A stretch of DNA of 64,000 nucleotides from assembly GCA_025331125.1 (NCBI GenBank), contig JAOALB010000075.1:1-64000 (forward strand), in the 5' to 3' direction. The DNA comes from Mycogone perniciosa (Eukaryota > Ascomycota > Sordariomycetes > Hypocreales > Hypocreaceae). The notes under the pieces were generated by a model. The model did no database searches, was not told the DNA's origin, and saw only the letters and a list, made by a program, of their open reading frames with translations. Shown in pieces: positions 46,552 to 59,000 of the stretch; position 1 is the first letter of the stretch, and each line of letters begins with the position of its first letter. The position numbers and the translations under genes were made by a program.

Positions 46552-48453
46552 CTAGCAGTCACCGTCCCAATTCTTGCTGATCCACTCCGCCAACTTGTAC
46601 GTCAAACTTCCCTCCATATAAACCTGCACATCGTCATTGCTATAGTCACCGCCGCTGAACTTGAGGGCCGGGATGATCCACGGCTGAATAAAGTCGAGGA
46701 ACACAAGGTCCACCGTCTCAGGCTTGCTGCCGTCCTCGGGGAATGCAATCTCAGACTGGATGCAGTTCGGCACAATGAAGAACTCTAAGGGCTTGTGAAC
46801 GGTATCATCACCGTCGTTGCCGATGTCATCCTTTGTGGTGTATCCGCCGATGAGAGGCTGTCCATCAGAGCCGTCGGGTGATTCGTCAACTCCGCGAAGT
46901 TCGAGTCGAGCTTCATCTTCTTCCTCCTTATCCTCTGCCGCGACTTTGTTCATGGGATACATCTGCTCCGGGATAGTCAAGAACCTGGTGTCCGTGCCTT
47001 TATCATCCAAAATCTTGGGTGCGCTGTTCAAGATTCCAATGACCTTTTCGGCAACCTTGTATGGCACATCAGGAACGTAGCGGAAGCCGCTGGCAAAGGG
47101 GCTTATAGCGTAGGTGCTGTCTCGTGTAAACGGCCCCTTGAAGATGTCGAAGCGGACACCTCCAGTGTTGAGGATGGCAAGTCTGGACTTGTCCTTTCGT
47201 TTCTCATTAGCCACCACATCGGGGAATACCTCTTCCTCGATCCATGAGTAGATGCTGTCTGGGCTTGGATACTTGGCCCTGTTCATCCAGAGGTCTCGCG
47301 GCGCACACCCATATCGGTGGTCGAGGTTTAGCGCTTTCCGGGCTCGTTCGATCATCTTGCTGACCAACTGGCCGTCCTTGGTAGGGAAAGTGGTTTCATC
47401 CAGGCCTGTGTGGTGGTACATGCCATGGAGGTTGTTGTCGATGTACTTGCGCGTAAAGGAAATGCCAGTGTTGGCCGAGGCATCTTTGCCAGGATTCTTG
47501 GGTTTGATGCCGTCGATAGACATCCATCCAATAGTCTCAAAGTATCTGCCGGAAGCCATAGCAAACGACCGGGAGTCGTAGCGAAGCGCATCTCGCACGT
47601 GGGCATGACCGCCGAAGAAGGCAATGGGTATGTGCCAGTTCTGCTTGCGGATGGCGGTGAAAATCGTCTTGAATTCCTCCATTCTCAAGCCAACGTGTCC
47701 GATAACCACAAACAGATCGGGTTTCTCACTAATGGCCTTCTGGAACCATTCTTCCTTGATGGTTTCAGCAACGGGCTGGACGACGCTGTTGTTTGCGTTG
47801 CTGGTGAAGTCAAAGAGGAAGCCAAAAGCAACGATTTCGATGCCCTGGTTCTTGGTCTTGAATTTGCGGTAGCGCTGAGGGGCCTGTGGCACTCGCTCGC
47901 CAGTCTTGGGATCGATGTAGTCTAGGTTGGATGCAAGGTAGGTCTCCTTGAAGTTGGGAACAGTGGTGTTGTGTTCCATGTCGACCGAGTATGCTTGATA
48001 GAGCTCATGGTTGCCTGTACAGATGACATCAACGTGCTGCTGGGCGTAAATATCGTACTGGAAGAGGCCCTTGGGGGCCGAGCCGTCGTATAAGCCGTTG
48101 CCTTCGATCCGATCGCCAGTGTCGATGATGAGGAGGTCGGCGCCGTTGTCCTCGGCTCGCTTGCGCATGTGCTGGGAGAAGGAGATGTAATCGCCCCAAT
48201 CGGCGGAATACTGAGGTCTGAAGCCGGGTTAGCTCTATCTGGGGAGGTGTCTAGGGTGTCTAGATGCAGATAGAGCGCAGACTCACTCTAGAAAATGCCC
48301 TCCCAGCCATCCATGTGTATCTGTGGTATGGAGGAAGTTGAGCTGGCCCCAAGTCAGGTCTCGTATCGGAGCCGGCACCGGCTTGACAGCGCCAGGCTGT
48401 GCAGCGCGGACGGCGACAGCGAAGAAGCCGCCTAGAATGGTGCTTCTAAACAT
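46552..48453 (-). CDS. Calcineurin-like metallophosphoesterase / 5'-nucleotidase family, secretory
   Basis: The product is about 610 aa from exons 48453-48287 and 48217-46552. The 69 bp intron (GTGAGT to GGCTTCAG) joins GGHFLE to PQYSADWGDYI in phase. The N terminus (MFRSTILGGFFAVAVRAAQP) is a signal peptide. All metallophosphoesterase motifs are present: TTDTHGWLGGH (D-x-H), IIDTGDRIEGNGLYDGS (GD), CTGNHELYQAY (GNHE), VVIGHVGL (GH) and FFGGHAHVRD (GHAH). The C-terminal half matches the 5'-nucleotidase C-domain region (RLAILNTGGVRFDIFKGPFT, TYAISPFASGF). The architecture fits the fungal family that includes yeast YHR202W, a vacuolar protein. The substrate is unknown. An acidic loop (EDKEEEDEARLE) is likely disordered. 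Confidence 0.88.
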
Positions 48454-51400
48454 GGCGATTCGTACTCTGTACTTGCAATCGGGTTTCCATGGAAATGGGT
48501 ATGCTGGTGGTGGTGGTGGTTTGATAGGAGTTGATGGAGTTGACGTGTTGTGGCGGAGGGAAGCTCCGGCGCTCTGTGACCATCAGGGTCCAGGTGACAT
48601 CAGTGGACCACCTGACCTACAGGGGGCACTGTAAGGCGGGCGCCAACCCCTATGTAGCGGTGGATGTTAAAATAGAACATAGACACGGATTACGGAGTAC
48701 CATCTCCAATCCATTGGCAATGGACAATGGATGGAACTCTGCTCCGTATTTCTGTGACCAAAGAGACTCCATTCGGCAAAGAGAGTAGTATTAGTATTAA
48801 AAAACGGCTTTTGTAACATAGACGAGGTGCCATTGTTAGTGGAGCATCCCATATTGTCATAGACGGTGCAACCTTGACATGGCAGCGCATGACGGTCTTG
48901 CAATGTGATACGAGTACAATGCGACCCTCTCCGGAATCTGCATTCTTTACGGAGTATGGAGTACCCAAAGTGTATCTATAGACCTCCGGTAGTTGTACTT
49001 CGTACTTCGTATCGTGTTATCCAAGGAGAAGTGCCAAAAAAAAGCTGTCCTGATGGGTTCTTCGGGAACCAAGCACTTCTATCCCATACATCCATACTCA
49101 TACTACCCTATCACTTCCCAGGTTCCCTCCCCACATGCTCCATACCGCTCTAGGATTGCCTACGAGTACAGCACGCGTCATAATAGCATCAGAGTTGCTC
49201 TCGGTGAGCCGTGTCGCAAAGTTCGGGTCATCGGCCGGCTTGGCATTCGGAACGGGAGCGGACGGCAGACTCATCGGCTGCACCCGAGCACCGGCCGGTC
49301 TGTGTCTCCGCCGCGATGCTTTCGGCAATGAGGCCTTTGGATCTAGTCTATAATAATATATTACTGCTGCGATTCTGCATCCGAAGCTGGGCGGCCTCGG
49401 TGTATTCCGCCTGCCTCATGGCAAAAATGCCCTTTCCCAGGACGAAAGCGCTTGCTTTGAGAAGAACTGATATGTTTTGTGATATTTCAGGATTCCAAGA
49501 GTATAGCATGATGCCAAAACTTGAGGCATGTCATCAAGGCTTCGACAACCAACAGCTATTCTACCAAGCTGATTTCTTCGGCAAGCTGGTATGTTATTAT
49601 TGGCTTATTTTCCAACAATAAGGAGCACCTCGGCATGGTTCTGGCGATGATCTGCCGGGGAACGGTACAGTGACATCCCTGGAACCTATCCGGGAAGGGC
49701 TCAACATTCTCCTGCGGCCGCAGAACAGGAGACTTTATTCCTATGTACAGGAAAGAAAAGCAAAGCAGCAAAGGACGCTGGAACAATTTGGGCCCCTTAC
49801 AGACAGTAGTACTTGGACGGAACAAGTACCCGCAACCTGCCCATAAGCTTGCGGCCTGTTGTCTGGAAACATGACTAGCACCACCTAGCTAACGCCGAGG
49901 GCCCTGATAAATTATTGCTAATATCCGAAGTCAACTGTGTCGCCATGTTGGTTGACAAATGCACGAGTACGTTCAATGGCTTCTTTCTGCTGGTCTGGAC
50001 GAATCTGGCAAACGTGGAAATCTCACTAGGGTGCCTTCTAGACTCCTTACGGAATACTATTCCGAGATCGCCTAACTAGGCCATGGGTCGATGCCATGGG
50101 TCTGACTGGCGTTGGCGTGGCATCGGCCTCGTTTTCGGCTTCACCATCAGGGTTCTCCGCAACGGCCATTTACGAGTACACATTAATAATACTAATAAAC
50201 ATGCTCATCGTCTCTTTCAGCTAAGGCGGGGAGTCTGAGGGAATGGGTTACGAGTACGGAGTAGAGTTACGGAGTAATACGAAGCAGAGGGCAGCATATT
50301 TTGGTTTGCACGACTACGATCCCGTGTCACCACCACTACCGTCCAAAACACGAACAAAATGAATGAAAAATCAAAGTGTACATACATACATACATAGCAT
50401 TAGTGACGTGATGCCCTTTCAAAGATCCATGGACAAACTGGGGTCAGTGTTCTCTTGGCAACATGCACGTTCACTTTCCTGGCTGTCTCTGCCACGTAAA
50501 ACCGCCACTGATCCCGTCACTAGTAACTCTATATTTCGTGCCGAAAGCACTCTATCACCCAATCTCACCAACCGGAATTTAGAGTTTGGCGTTTCATGCG
50601 GATCTGCCGGTCTAGTCGGCCACTTTTGGAATCATGAGTCGATGGCTGCATCGCCAGTCTTTCAATTTTAAAACTGACATCGAATACGAGCCAGCGACCC
50701 CTGACACACCCCACATATATAATAAGTTTCAGGTAAGAGAATGAGACGCAAAAGGATACTATCGCCATTGCAGAATGGTGCTAGTACTATTTCTATCTAT
50801 CTTTTGTGGAGAGCGGATCGCATCCTTCAGGGCGCAGAATCATCACCAAGCTCGACTTGCAGATGTCCTTAATGGCCTCGATATTATTATTACAGGAGGC
50901 ACAGCGATATTTCATGTCAAAGACTAGTAGTATAGGCTTCCCACCTATCACCAGCGACTCGATCTTCCCCTTTCTGGCCAATACCTCCGAAAAAAAAACG
51001 CCATTTCGGGCTTCGCAACTCTTGAAAAGTCCATAAGTGCGCCATGATGGGAGGGGGGTGTAGCGGACTTTGTACTCGTAATACATACATACTGTACGGA
51101 GTACACACGGAGTATTACGAACACTCGTAGGCTTCATTTATGACCCTGGCACAATTCCGCTCCTCCGGTCCTTGTTCTTCTAGAATACGTCTATCGAAGG
51201 AATGGGGGCCTCACATGTACTAGGGGGCGTAGCGACGCTTTGCTTCGGATCCTTCCTCCTTCCTCCTTCTGAACTGTCTGAATGGGGCTTGGTTTGGTAA
51301 GCAGGCAACGAGAATCGATAGCTGAAGATGCAAAATTGACCTCGCTTTGCCCGTTCTGGTGTTAGAGGATCCATCGTTTAATGCCGCCACCCATGTCTCA

Positions 51401-52026
51401 GAACTCGGTACCGGATGTACACGTACATACCATACTCCGGACAGCACATGTCCAGAGGAGAAACGGTAGTAACCAGGAAAAGCCCTTGATATGCAGCATT
51501 TGCTGTGGCATTGCGCCTTTGGTGTAACGAGAAACGCCTCGGCCTCGTGGAGGAATCCGAACGGTACGGGTCCCGCGGATGTCTGGCATGCGTTTACCCC
51601 AGAGATGTTTCGTATCTCGTGTTTTTTGTTTCTTTCTCACGTACGGAGTACGACGCCACCAGTCCTCGACATGTTTCTGCAGCGATTTCCCAGTCCAGCG
51701 TGAGGAGAGGGGAAGCACTAAAGGGGGCCACGGCTTGGTGGTGCCAAGTTCTGTTTGGCTCGGCGCTACCACGATTAAACTTAACATCCCAGCTCTGCCA
51801 TCGATCGGTACGAGATACGAGGCGGCAGTGGCTCCACCTACGAGTCTTGCTCGGCTACGTGGGGGGAGGAGAGCATGTTTTCGCTATAAGTTGACAAGCC
51901 GAGCCCTACCGATGCAGATACGCTGCCCCGTAGCATTCCTAAACACCTCCAAGTGACTGCTCTTTTCATCCTTAGCTGTTCTCCCGGCCTTTGTCAAAGT
52001 GCTCGCGAGCGTAGCTGTGATTCGTC
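48454..52026. other. Gene-poor region rich in TACGGAGTA motifs
   Basis: No well-supported gene is seen. Motif copies occur near 48693, 48950, 50255, 51097 and 51643. Weak coding-like fragments lie on the minus strand at 50169-50047 and 50022-49918, described separately. Confidence 0.5.
49918..50169 (-). pseudogene. Two orphan coding-like fragments
   Basis: Fragment one (50169-50047) reads MAVAENPDGEAENEADATPT and then PVRPMASTHGLVRRSRNSIP before a stop. Fragment two (50022-49918) reads DFHVCQIRPDQQKEAIERTR and then AFVNQHGDTVDFGY before a stop. Both have strong coding character but lie in different frames, and the gap is too short for a normal intron. A longer intron from a GTGAAG in fragment one to a TGAG acceptor would join them in phase while removing most of fragment one. 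It may be a tiny spliced gene or a decayed one. No family recognised. Confidence 0.3.
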
Positions 52027-52386
52027 ATGGTTGCCTTTCCAGTGCCCTCGATCGATTACAGAGCGCAACAGAGATTACCATCCTTTCCCCAAGAAGAGTC
52101 TTCGAGGCGAACGCCTTGCACACGGATCCCGGATATTTTGACCAGAGGAGCTATGCCTTCGAGTCCTGGTACGGAGGTCCTTCCGATGAGAGGGGAATTG
52201 GATGGAGTATGGACTAACTGACGTTTAGTCCCAGGCATCATGACAGTAATGACGGCCAAGTCTGAGCAAGACTGCTTCGACTTGCTCGTGCAGGAATTGT
52301 CCTCCATCCCAGACCGAGAGCCACCACCAGCAGAGGGTGTCGACCCGGCTCAGGGGAACAAACAGCCCACTCTGTCAATTTGTTAG
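52027..52386 (+). CDS. Possible two-exon small protein
   Basis: Exon one (52027-52168, MVAFPVPSIDYRAQQ...) and exon two (52229-52386, ending GNKQPTLSIC) join in phase through a 60 bp intron with GTACGG donor, CTAACTGAC branch and GTTTAG acceptor, giving about 99 aa. Exon two is the better coding block (SEQDCFDLLVQELSSIPDRE). There is no signal peptide or known domain. The overlapping frame in exon one also looks protein-like, so exon one is doubtful. It could be chance or a remnant. Confidence 0.3.
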
Positions 52387-53985
52387 TCGACCATTGGAGA
52401 GAGCCTTCAGGGAAAGTCGATTCAACGGCGAGAGGATAGACACTAATATGGCTGGTGTGTGTAGTGCCCAACCGCGGTCCTGTCAAGAACACGACGACAA
52501 ACACGGTCATTACCAAGACGATCCGAGCTGCCATGGCAGATATTCGACCTGGGTCGTGAAGCCTCGGACTCCATGCTGCAAATAAGCAGATACATTGATT
52601 CATTCAGCGGCTGGGGAGATATGAGCCGCTGTGTGAGGGAAATAGGCCCGCCATGGAGACAACTGATAGGCGAAGACCACTGCCGTTGAAGAGCTGCCGC
52701 TCCCCTCCATACTTGCGATGCCGACTTGAGTCGGGTCTCCAGGATGGTCCTCACCTGGTGTCACCTTGGCAATCCCAGCCTCATCCCGGCGACTTGAGTT
52801 GGGCGACCAATGGCGAGCTTCGATACCATGCCCCCAGGGCTTAAATCCGAAAATGTCGCATCATTTCGGAGCTAGGGGGAGGAGGAGGAGGGGCTGGGGG
52901 GAAGGTTTCTTGCGCCTTATGGATATACCCAGCTTTGAAAGCGGGCAATCTTCCGATATTGCCTGGCTGTACGGAGTGCTCTCGGCTTGTCAAAGGCTGA
53001 AATGAAAGTCAGGTCCTCCATGCCGTCTCTCTATGAGCCCAAACGATGGCAGTGCTTTGGCGCCCCCACAAAGCTGGAGAGTGGAAGTTCGGCTTGGCGG
53101 ACGACATGTACGAATACGTATAAATAGCTATACGATAGAGCAGTGAAAAAGACGGTTTGGTGTAACATGAACCACGAGGCGGGTGAGACATGACAGATCG
53201 ATCATAATAGTAGCAGAGGTGACGATAAGAGAAGGCTGAAGCTGTATCGGATCCCCCCGCTGAAGGCAATCGGGAATGCCCGCGCAGAGCGGGTCCGACT
53301 TGGCAGCCGATTTTTTTTTTTTCACTTTTTTTCATTTTTTTTTTTTCATTTCTTTTATGCCTCGGTCGCTAAACCAGACTGGCGCATGCAACGCTGAGCT
53401 GTTCTCCTCTGCCATACGGAGTACATATCTACAGAGTATATTACGAAGTATATTGTTCTATCACAGTCCAGTCACTGTGCGTGCATTTGCCAAGTTGTGG
53501 CACTTTCAGCAGCTTATTCGCGCCTCTCTGCTATTGGTCTGCGCGCGCCATTCCGCTGTCACTTGACAGAACGCCTCCTCTGAACTAAACATCCCGCCTT
53601 ATACGGAGTACGTGCACCGTATATCTACTCACACATATTACATGTCTTGCGCTCACCAGACCGTTTTCCTCCCCTTCAACTGCTCTCTCCTGGCACAGCG
53701 CTGTATGTGCCGCCGCGCGCGATCATAGAATAACCAGCAAGCGACTTGAAGTCTTTGCGCTTTGCTGCAGATAGGTGACGAAGAAAGACTTGGCGATTGT
53801 TCAACGCCAATATCACTATAACATACTTTACGAGGGGAAACCCCTCCCCCCCTCTTGCTGAGGGTTGAAAACTAAGAACTCAAGGTTTCAACGGACCGCA
53901 AGGTATGTCGTGCTGTGCTGTGTTATGGACCTGCAACGAGCGCAAGAAGGAGCTTTTCTCTAACTGGGCGGGGAATAATAGTTGA
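52387..53985. other. Intergenic upstream of the SLC35F gene
   Basis: No gene is supported. The stretch contains long T runs at 53311-53355 and TACGGAGTAC copies near 53417 and 53602. The last 200 bases are probably the transporter leader. Confidence 0.5.
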
Positions 53986-55467
53986 ATGCCTTTGATAGAG
54001 GAATCCGACAACGACAACAACAGCATCCTTGGCCTATTCCAGAACTTGATTCCGCGATTGCGGTTTGCGCAGAGAGACACGAGCGAGTATAGATACGAGC
54101 ATCTCCGTTCCGAAGACGACAACGACGTTGGACCAGAAGACGAGCAGGATAGAGAGCAAGAACAAGAGCAAGGACTAGACCAAGACGAAGACGAAGAAGA
54201 AGACACAATGGCGTCCGATCCCTCCAAGACAGAGGCTCATACCACCATCGCCATGCAAACCTCCTCCTCCTCAGCCTCTGGCAACGAGGACTACAACAAT
54301 AACAACAACAACAACAACGGCGCCGCCTCCTCCCCCGAGAACGCTGCCGTCGTCTCGCAAGGCATCCAGATCCTCGAGGCCAAGTCCGTCCACTGGTGGA
54401 GTTACTTCACCACTGCCGACTTCTGGCTCGTGATAGCTGTCGGCCAGGTCCTCGCCCTCTGCATCACCGGCACCAACACCTTCACCTCGTTCCTCGCCAA
54501 CGTCGGCACCAACATCCCCGCCTTCCAGACCATCTTCAACTACATCCTCCTCTTCCTCGTCTACACCACCATCACCCTCGTCCGCGACGGCCCGCGCGTG
54601 TGGTGGCGCATCGCCCTCTCCGACGGCTGGAAGTACTTCATCATGGCCTTCATGGACGTCGAGGGCAACTACTTCACCGTCCTCGCCTACCGCTACACCA
54701 ACCTCCTGTCCGCCCAGCTGCTCAACTTCTGGTCCATCGTCTGCGTCGTCATCATCTCCTTCTTGCTGCTCCGCGTGCGCTACAAGCTGCCTCAGATCTT
54801 CGGCATCCTCGTCTGCTGCGGCGGCATGGGCATCCTCCTCGCCTCCGACCACATCACCGGCTCCAACGGCGGGCCCGGCGAGAACATGCTCAAGGGCGAC
54901 CTCTTCGGCCTCCTCGGCGCCACGCTCTACGGCACCAGCAACGTCTTCGAGGAGTGGCTCGTGTCCAAGCGGCCCATGCACCACGTCCTGGCCTTCATGG
55001 GCCTGTTCGGCATAATCATCAACGGCGTACAGGCCGCCATCTTCGACCGCCAGTCCTTCCAGGACGCCTACTGGGACGGCTCCGTCGCCGGCTGGCTCGT
55101 GGGGTACACCCTCTGCCTCTTCATCTTCTACACCCTCGCGCCGCTGATTCTGCGCATGGGCAGCGCCGCCTTCTTCGATATCTCGCTGCTCACAGCCAAC
55201 TTCTGGGGCGTCATCATCGGCATCCACGTCTTCGGATACACCATCCACTTCATGTACCCCATTGCCTTTGTGTGCATTGTCATCGGGCTTGTCATCTACT
55301 TCCTGTCCGGAAGCATGCTGGGTGATTCGAAGAAGCCCTGGCTGGGGGAGAACCAGGAGGATGGCGTGGCGGGCATTGGCACGGCCAAGCTCAAGGCGAT
55401 TAACGCGGCGCGAAAGGCTCAGCAGGGGAGCACTGGGCCTGAGGCTGCTGTTGGGAGTGCTCAGTAG
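53986..55467 (+). CDS. SLC35F-type solute transporter (DUF914, drug/metabolite transporter fold)
   Basis: A single exon encodes 493 aa. Residues 1-130 are acidic and low-complexity (EQDREQEQEQGLDQDEDEEE, then Asn runs). An alternative ATG at 54208 (ACAATGGCGTCC context) would give a shorter, more typical N terminus. From about residue 135 there are roughly ten membrane helices, including FWLVIAVGQVLALCITGTNT, TIFNYILLFLVYTTITLV, AQLLNFWSIVCVVIISFLLL, GILVCCGGMGILLA and PIAFVCIVIGLVIYFLSG. The family hallmarks FMDVEGNYFTVLAYRYTNLL and LYGTSNVFEEWLV are intact. Relatives in the SLC35F1/F2/F6 group sit in endomembranes or the plasma membrane, with mostly unknown substrates. Codon use is very GC-rich at third positions, which creates long open frames on the opposite strand. 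Confidence 0.92.
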   Translation: MPLIEESDNDNNSILGLFQNLIPRLRFAQRDTSEYRYEHLRSEDDNDVGPEDEQDREQEQEQGLDQDEDEEEDTMASDPSKTEAHTTIAMQTSSSSASGNEDYNNNNNNNNGAASSPENAAVVSQGIQILEAKSVHWWSYFTTADFWLVIAVGQVLALCITGTNTFTSFLANVGTNIPAFQTIFNYILLFLVYTTITLVRDGPRVWWRIALSDGWKYFIMAFMDVEGNYFTVLAYRYTNLLSAQLLNFWSIVCVVIISFLLLRVRYKLPQIFGILVCCGGMGILLASDHITGSNGGPGENMLKGDLFGLLGATLYGTSNVFEEWLVSKRPMHHVLAFMGLFGIIINGVQAAIFDRQSFQDAYWDGSVAGWLVGYTLCLFIFYTLAPLILRMGSAAFFDISLLTANFWGVIIGIHVFGYTIHFMYPIAFVCIVIGLVIYFLSGSMLGDSKKPWLGENQEDGVAGIGTAKLKAINAARKAQQGSTGPEAAVGSAQ

Positions 55468-56012
55468 ATGGATGTGGGAGGAGTGGTTGGATAGAGTTGG
55501 ATCGAGTAGAGTAGAGTAGAGACAGTACGAAGTAGTAGACAGAAGTAATAAATATGATGGTAGCATGACATCACATCCCAGACGTGAACCTGTTAGATAA
55601 TACAAAGTACGAAGTAGGTGTATGGATATCATGCAACCCCATCAGCTAGAATTGCTTCAATTTCTCTCAATATTTCTGGGTGCCCTCTTCTTTCTCAAAA
55701 TGCCCGAGGTAACCAAGTATTCACACATCAGAGATCAACAAAATAGAGGCCCAATGTTCCCATGTCCAGCCTGAAAACACCAACCCCCTGAATTTCCCAC
55801 AAAACCCATTGTTGTATTTTCCCAATACACCCGTCTGGCGCCGGTAGTTGTTGACTCAAAGATATCAAGTTTGTTGTTGGTTATCCTGTCCAACGGGTTA
55901 TCCCTCCCTCCCATCTCCCTTTTTTTTCAAGAAAAAGCAGAGCCAAGTAAATAATCCAAATCCTAAGTTTGAGCATAACAAATATGCGCCATATCCGCGT
56001 GTTCCGCGCTCA
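55468..56012. other. Convergent 3' spacer
   Basis: The spacer lies between the transporter and the BTB-protein gene ends. No gene is seen. Confidence 0.5.
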
Positions 56013-59000
56013 TCAGCCCTTGGGGCTGTCATCGCCATCGTCCTTGCTTCGTGAAGAACTGGGTCGCTCATCTTCCATCGATAACGCCATCCGCTCGCCC
56101 TGATCGCTCCTAAGCTGCTTTTCTTCCGCCATAGCTAGTGTCTTGTCCTCCAGGCCCTCTATGAATGATATATCGCCAGGCCGGAACTTCTCTCGAAGGC
56201 CTTCCACCCCAGGGGGGAGCATGACGACCCGTGAAGGCGGAGATGGGGCCAAGTCATCTGGCCACAGAATCCTACGAGCCTCCTCATCAGTCATGGGGGG
56301 CTCGTAAATATCCTCAGTGGGGATGAGGCTTGGTTGATTCGCAGACGTAGGCTGGCTCGGCGGGTTGAAAGGAGTCTGTCGTGGCGTTGTAGGCGAGGCA
56401 ACAATATCATCAGAGCCATCCGGGGTCTTGCTTCCTGACGACGAATTCTGCCCATCAACTCTGACTGGCGGCGGCGGCGGAGGAGGCGGGTTGGAGTCTT
56501 GCGCCTGGAAGGGCGGCGGTGGGTCGTGTGTCAAGAGCTCAAAGTCATCGTCATCAGGCTCTGCATAATGACTTTGAGGAGATCTCGACGACTCATTGGG
56601 CGTATCATCCATGTCCGACTCGTCGTCCGAGTCTGTTGTCCCTTCATCCTCATCATCGCTCCTGAGTGTTATCGCATCAGCCCCATCACCAAAACCCCTC
56701 CCCTTTAGCATATCAGATTCCGACTTGAGCATCTTGCTCTCCATATCGCCACTGCTCATCGACTGTCTCAGGGCACCGTATCTGATCCGGTCCGCACGAA
56801 GGATATTCCGCATCAGCTGAAGCTCGTGTCTCTTGTACGTGTCGTAGAACGCCCGGTTGAGCATCGCCGCAGCATGCAGGTCATCCAAGTTTGAGATCTC
56901 GCTGAGGATCTGCAGACGGACCTCCTCAGGGAACTCGGACACAACACTATGCACCTTTTCATGTGTAGCCATCCGATTCATGCTGGCCGTGAGAAGCATC
57001 TGCGGCTCCGCCATCTTGTGCTTCGATAACGCCCACCCATGACTCTTACCACTAATGTCGAAGAGTGTGAGCCCCGTGACGCTGTTGTAAATATCCGCAA
57101 CTGCTGCCCGGAATGCCGGAGCCGGATCGCATACACTTCCAGGGTGGATTGGCGCCGGTGGACTCGGCACCAAGCGGAGCGTATCCATCATTTGTGCCAG
57201 ACTTCTTGGTGGCGGCTGAACCTTTGGTACATGCGATAACACTGCTGGTTGTACAATATTCGGGAGAAGACCCAGTTCATTGTAAACTAGCATCATCCAT
57301 CCCAAGTTGGAGGCATCACACCAATGGCTTCCCTTGGGACATCTCGGCGTACCCGTGAGCATCGTTGTTGCCGGTTGCACTGGTGAGGTGAAATTACTGT
57401 CTAGGTCAGAAAGAGACACGCGTTTGGTATCAGCACCGAGGTCCCGGGCTGGCGGTCGTATGTATTCCTGAATAGTGCTTGTACAACTTGCATGGAGCTG
57501 GGCGACCTTGGCGCAACGGACAGCCCAGATTTTATCTCTAATCCTCTGTGGCCAAGGCTTGCTCTGCAAGTCTACTTCGTCGGTAAGGTTAAGGACGGCA
57601 CTCTTAGACATGCGCGTGAAGAGTTGACGAATCCCAAACGCGTAGCTAATGATAAGGAGTCCATCTGGCATGTCATCGGCGCCTTTGTGCGTCCATTGAG
57701 GCAACCACCTATGCTCGACGACAAGCTCTAAGGGCGATGTACTCTTATACCTCAGAGAGCATTCTGCAATGGCAACAAACTGTTCAAAGCTAATCTCTCT
57801 GGGGACCTTTTCGTTGTGCATGTGTGCAGCATGAAGTAAGATTTCCAGGGACCCCAGCCTATTCGTCTCCTGTTGAGGCATGCGATACAGTCTAACCTCT
57901 GATCCATCCTCGCAGAAGTATGGTACTGGGTGTGGAGGGAGCTGTTCGGTAATGTCCTCGGCCTCGTGAAGATGCAGGCTGGTGGGATGGCCATTGAACA
58001 TACGCGCGAAGATGGGTGAGGTCTCGGCCATCAGCGCCGACGAGACGCGGAAACGAAGAGCTGGCTCATTGCCGGTAGAGTCAGGACCGATATTGGCAAA
58101 TTCGAGAACAGCATCACCCCGAGGGTGAACAGTAAATTCTTCAATGACCCTGCTAGGTGATATACCCGACTCGCCTGTCTGGAGGAGTTTCCGAATATCG
58201 CTGAGCTCCTGCTTAACCCGTTCGTAATTCCTAAACCGGATCTCATACCGCGGGAACTATGTCATGTTAAACCTAGAGCAACGGCCATTGGCATTTCCTG
58301 GGACCCATGAACTCACAAATTGGGGATCTGCGGACATGATTTTGGTCACACTAGCATTGCGCATCCGATGAACCGCGTCCCTTCGAAACTTCTTGCTGTT
58401 GAAAAGAGCCTCCACCATCTCCGGCGTCACATCCCGCTCGTGGCTCCTATACGTTTCTGCGAGGCTCGATTTAAAAGCCTCGGTCAAGGTTTCGAGACAT
58501 GTCCTCCAGTCTCGAATCGGGGCCAGCCACATGTCTCCACCACCATGCCCGCCAGCTCTGCTGCCACCACTTGTCACTACCTCACCCAAACTCCGGCCGC
58601 TAAAGGAACTCCTCTGATCGAACAAAGCGAGCGCGCTGCGCGGCGACTCCATGGAGGAGTCTCGACGGGTCAGGGGGAGAGTCTCGGTGGCGTTGGAGAG
58701 TGAGCGAGGCGTTTTGATCTCTTCTTGCAAAATGGCGTAACAGAGACTCGCGCAACGCTCCTTGATCTTGGCAAACTCTTTGTAGGCGCTGTCGACATGA
58801 CTGGGGCCTGTAGGAGCGGCGCGCATGCGCGCGACGAGGGCTTGGAGTTGGCGGTAGTTACTCTCGGTGCTCTCGTTTATGGAGCTGACGTCGTTTATGG
58901 AGGGCTCGTGAGAGTCGGTGTCGGCTGATGAGCCATGGAGCTTGTTCTACATGGGATGTTAGTGGGCAGTAAGTAACAAACACCACTCGCGCAGAGCAAC

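Noticed and set aside
50793..51137. 114-residue minus-strand frame containing KYRCASCNNNIEAIKDICKS
   Set aside because: The first part is formed by TACGGAGTA-motif DNA. The rest looks protein-like, but I found no start, intron or family to support it.
52238..52603. 121-residue minus-strand frame with a signal-like MAARIVLVMTVFVVVFLTG
   Set aside because: It overlaps a better plus-strand exon candidate. The sequence after the hydrophobic part has no secreted-protein features such as paired cysteines.
54396..55325. 309-residue His/Arg/Leu-rich plus-strand frame inside the transporter
   Set aside because: It is an alternate-frame shadow with artificial HHRRP composition.
54271..55632. 453-residue open frame on the minus strand opposite the transporter
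   Set aside because: It mirrors the GC-rich third positions of the SLC35F gene. The composition is D/E/G/V repeats without domain character, and the plus-strand frame is a clear membrane protein.
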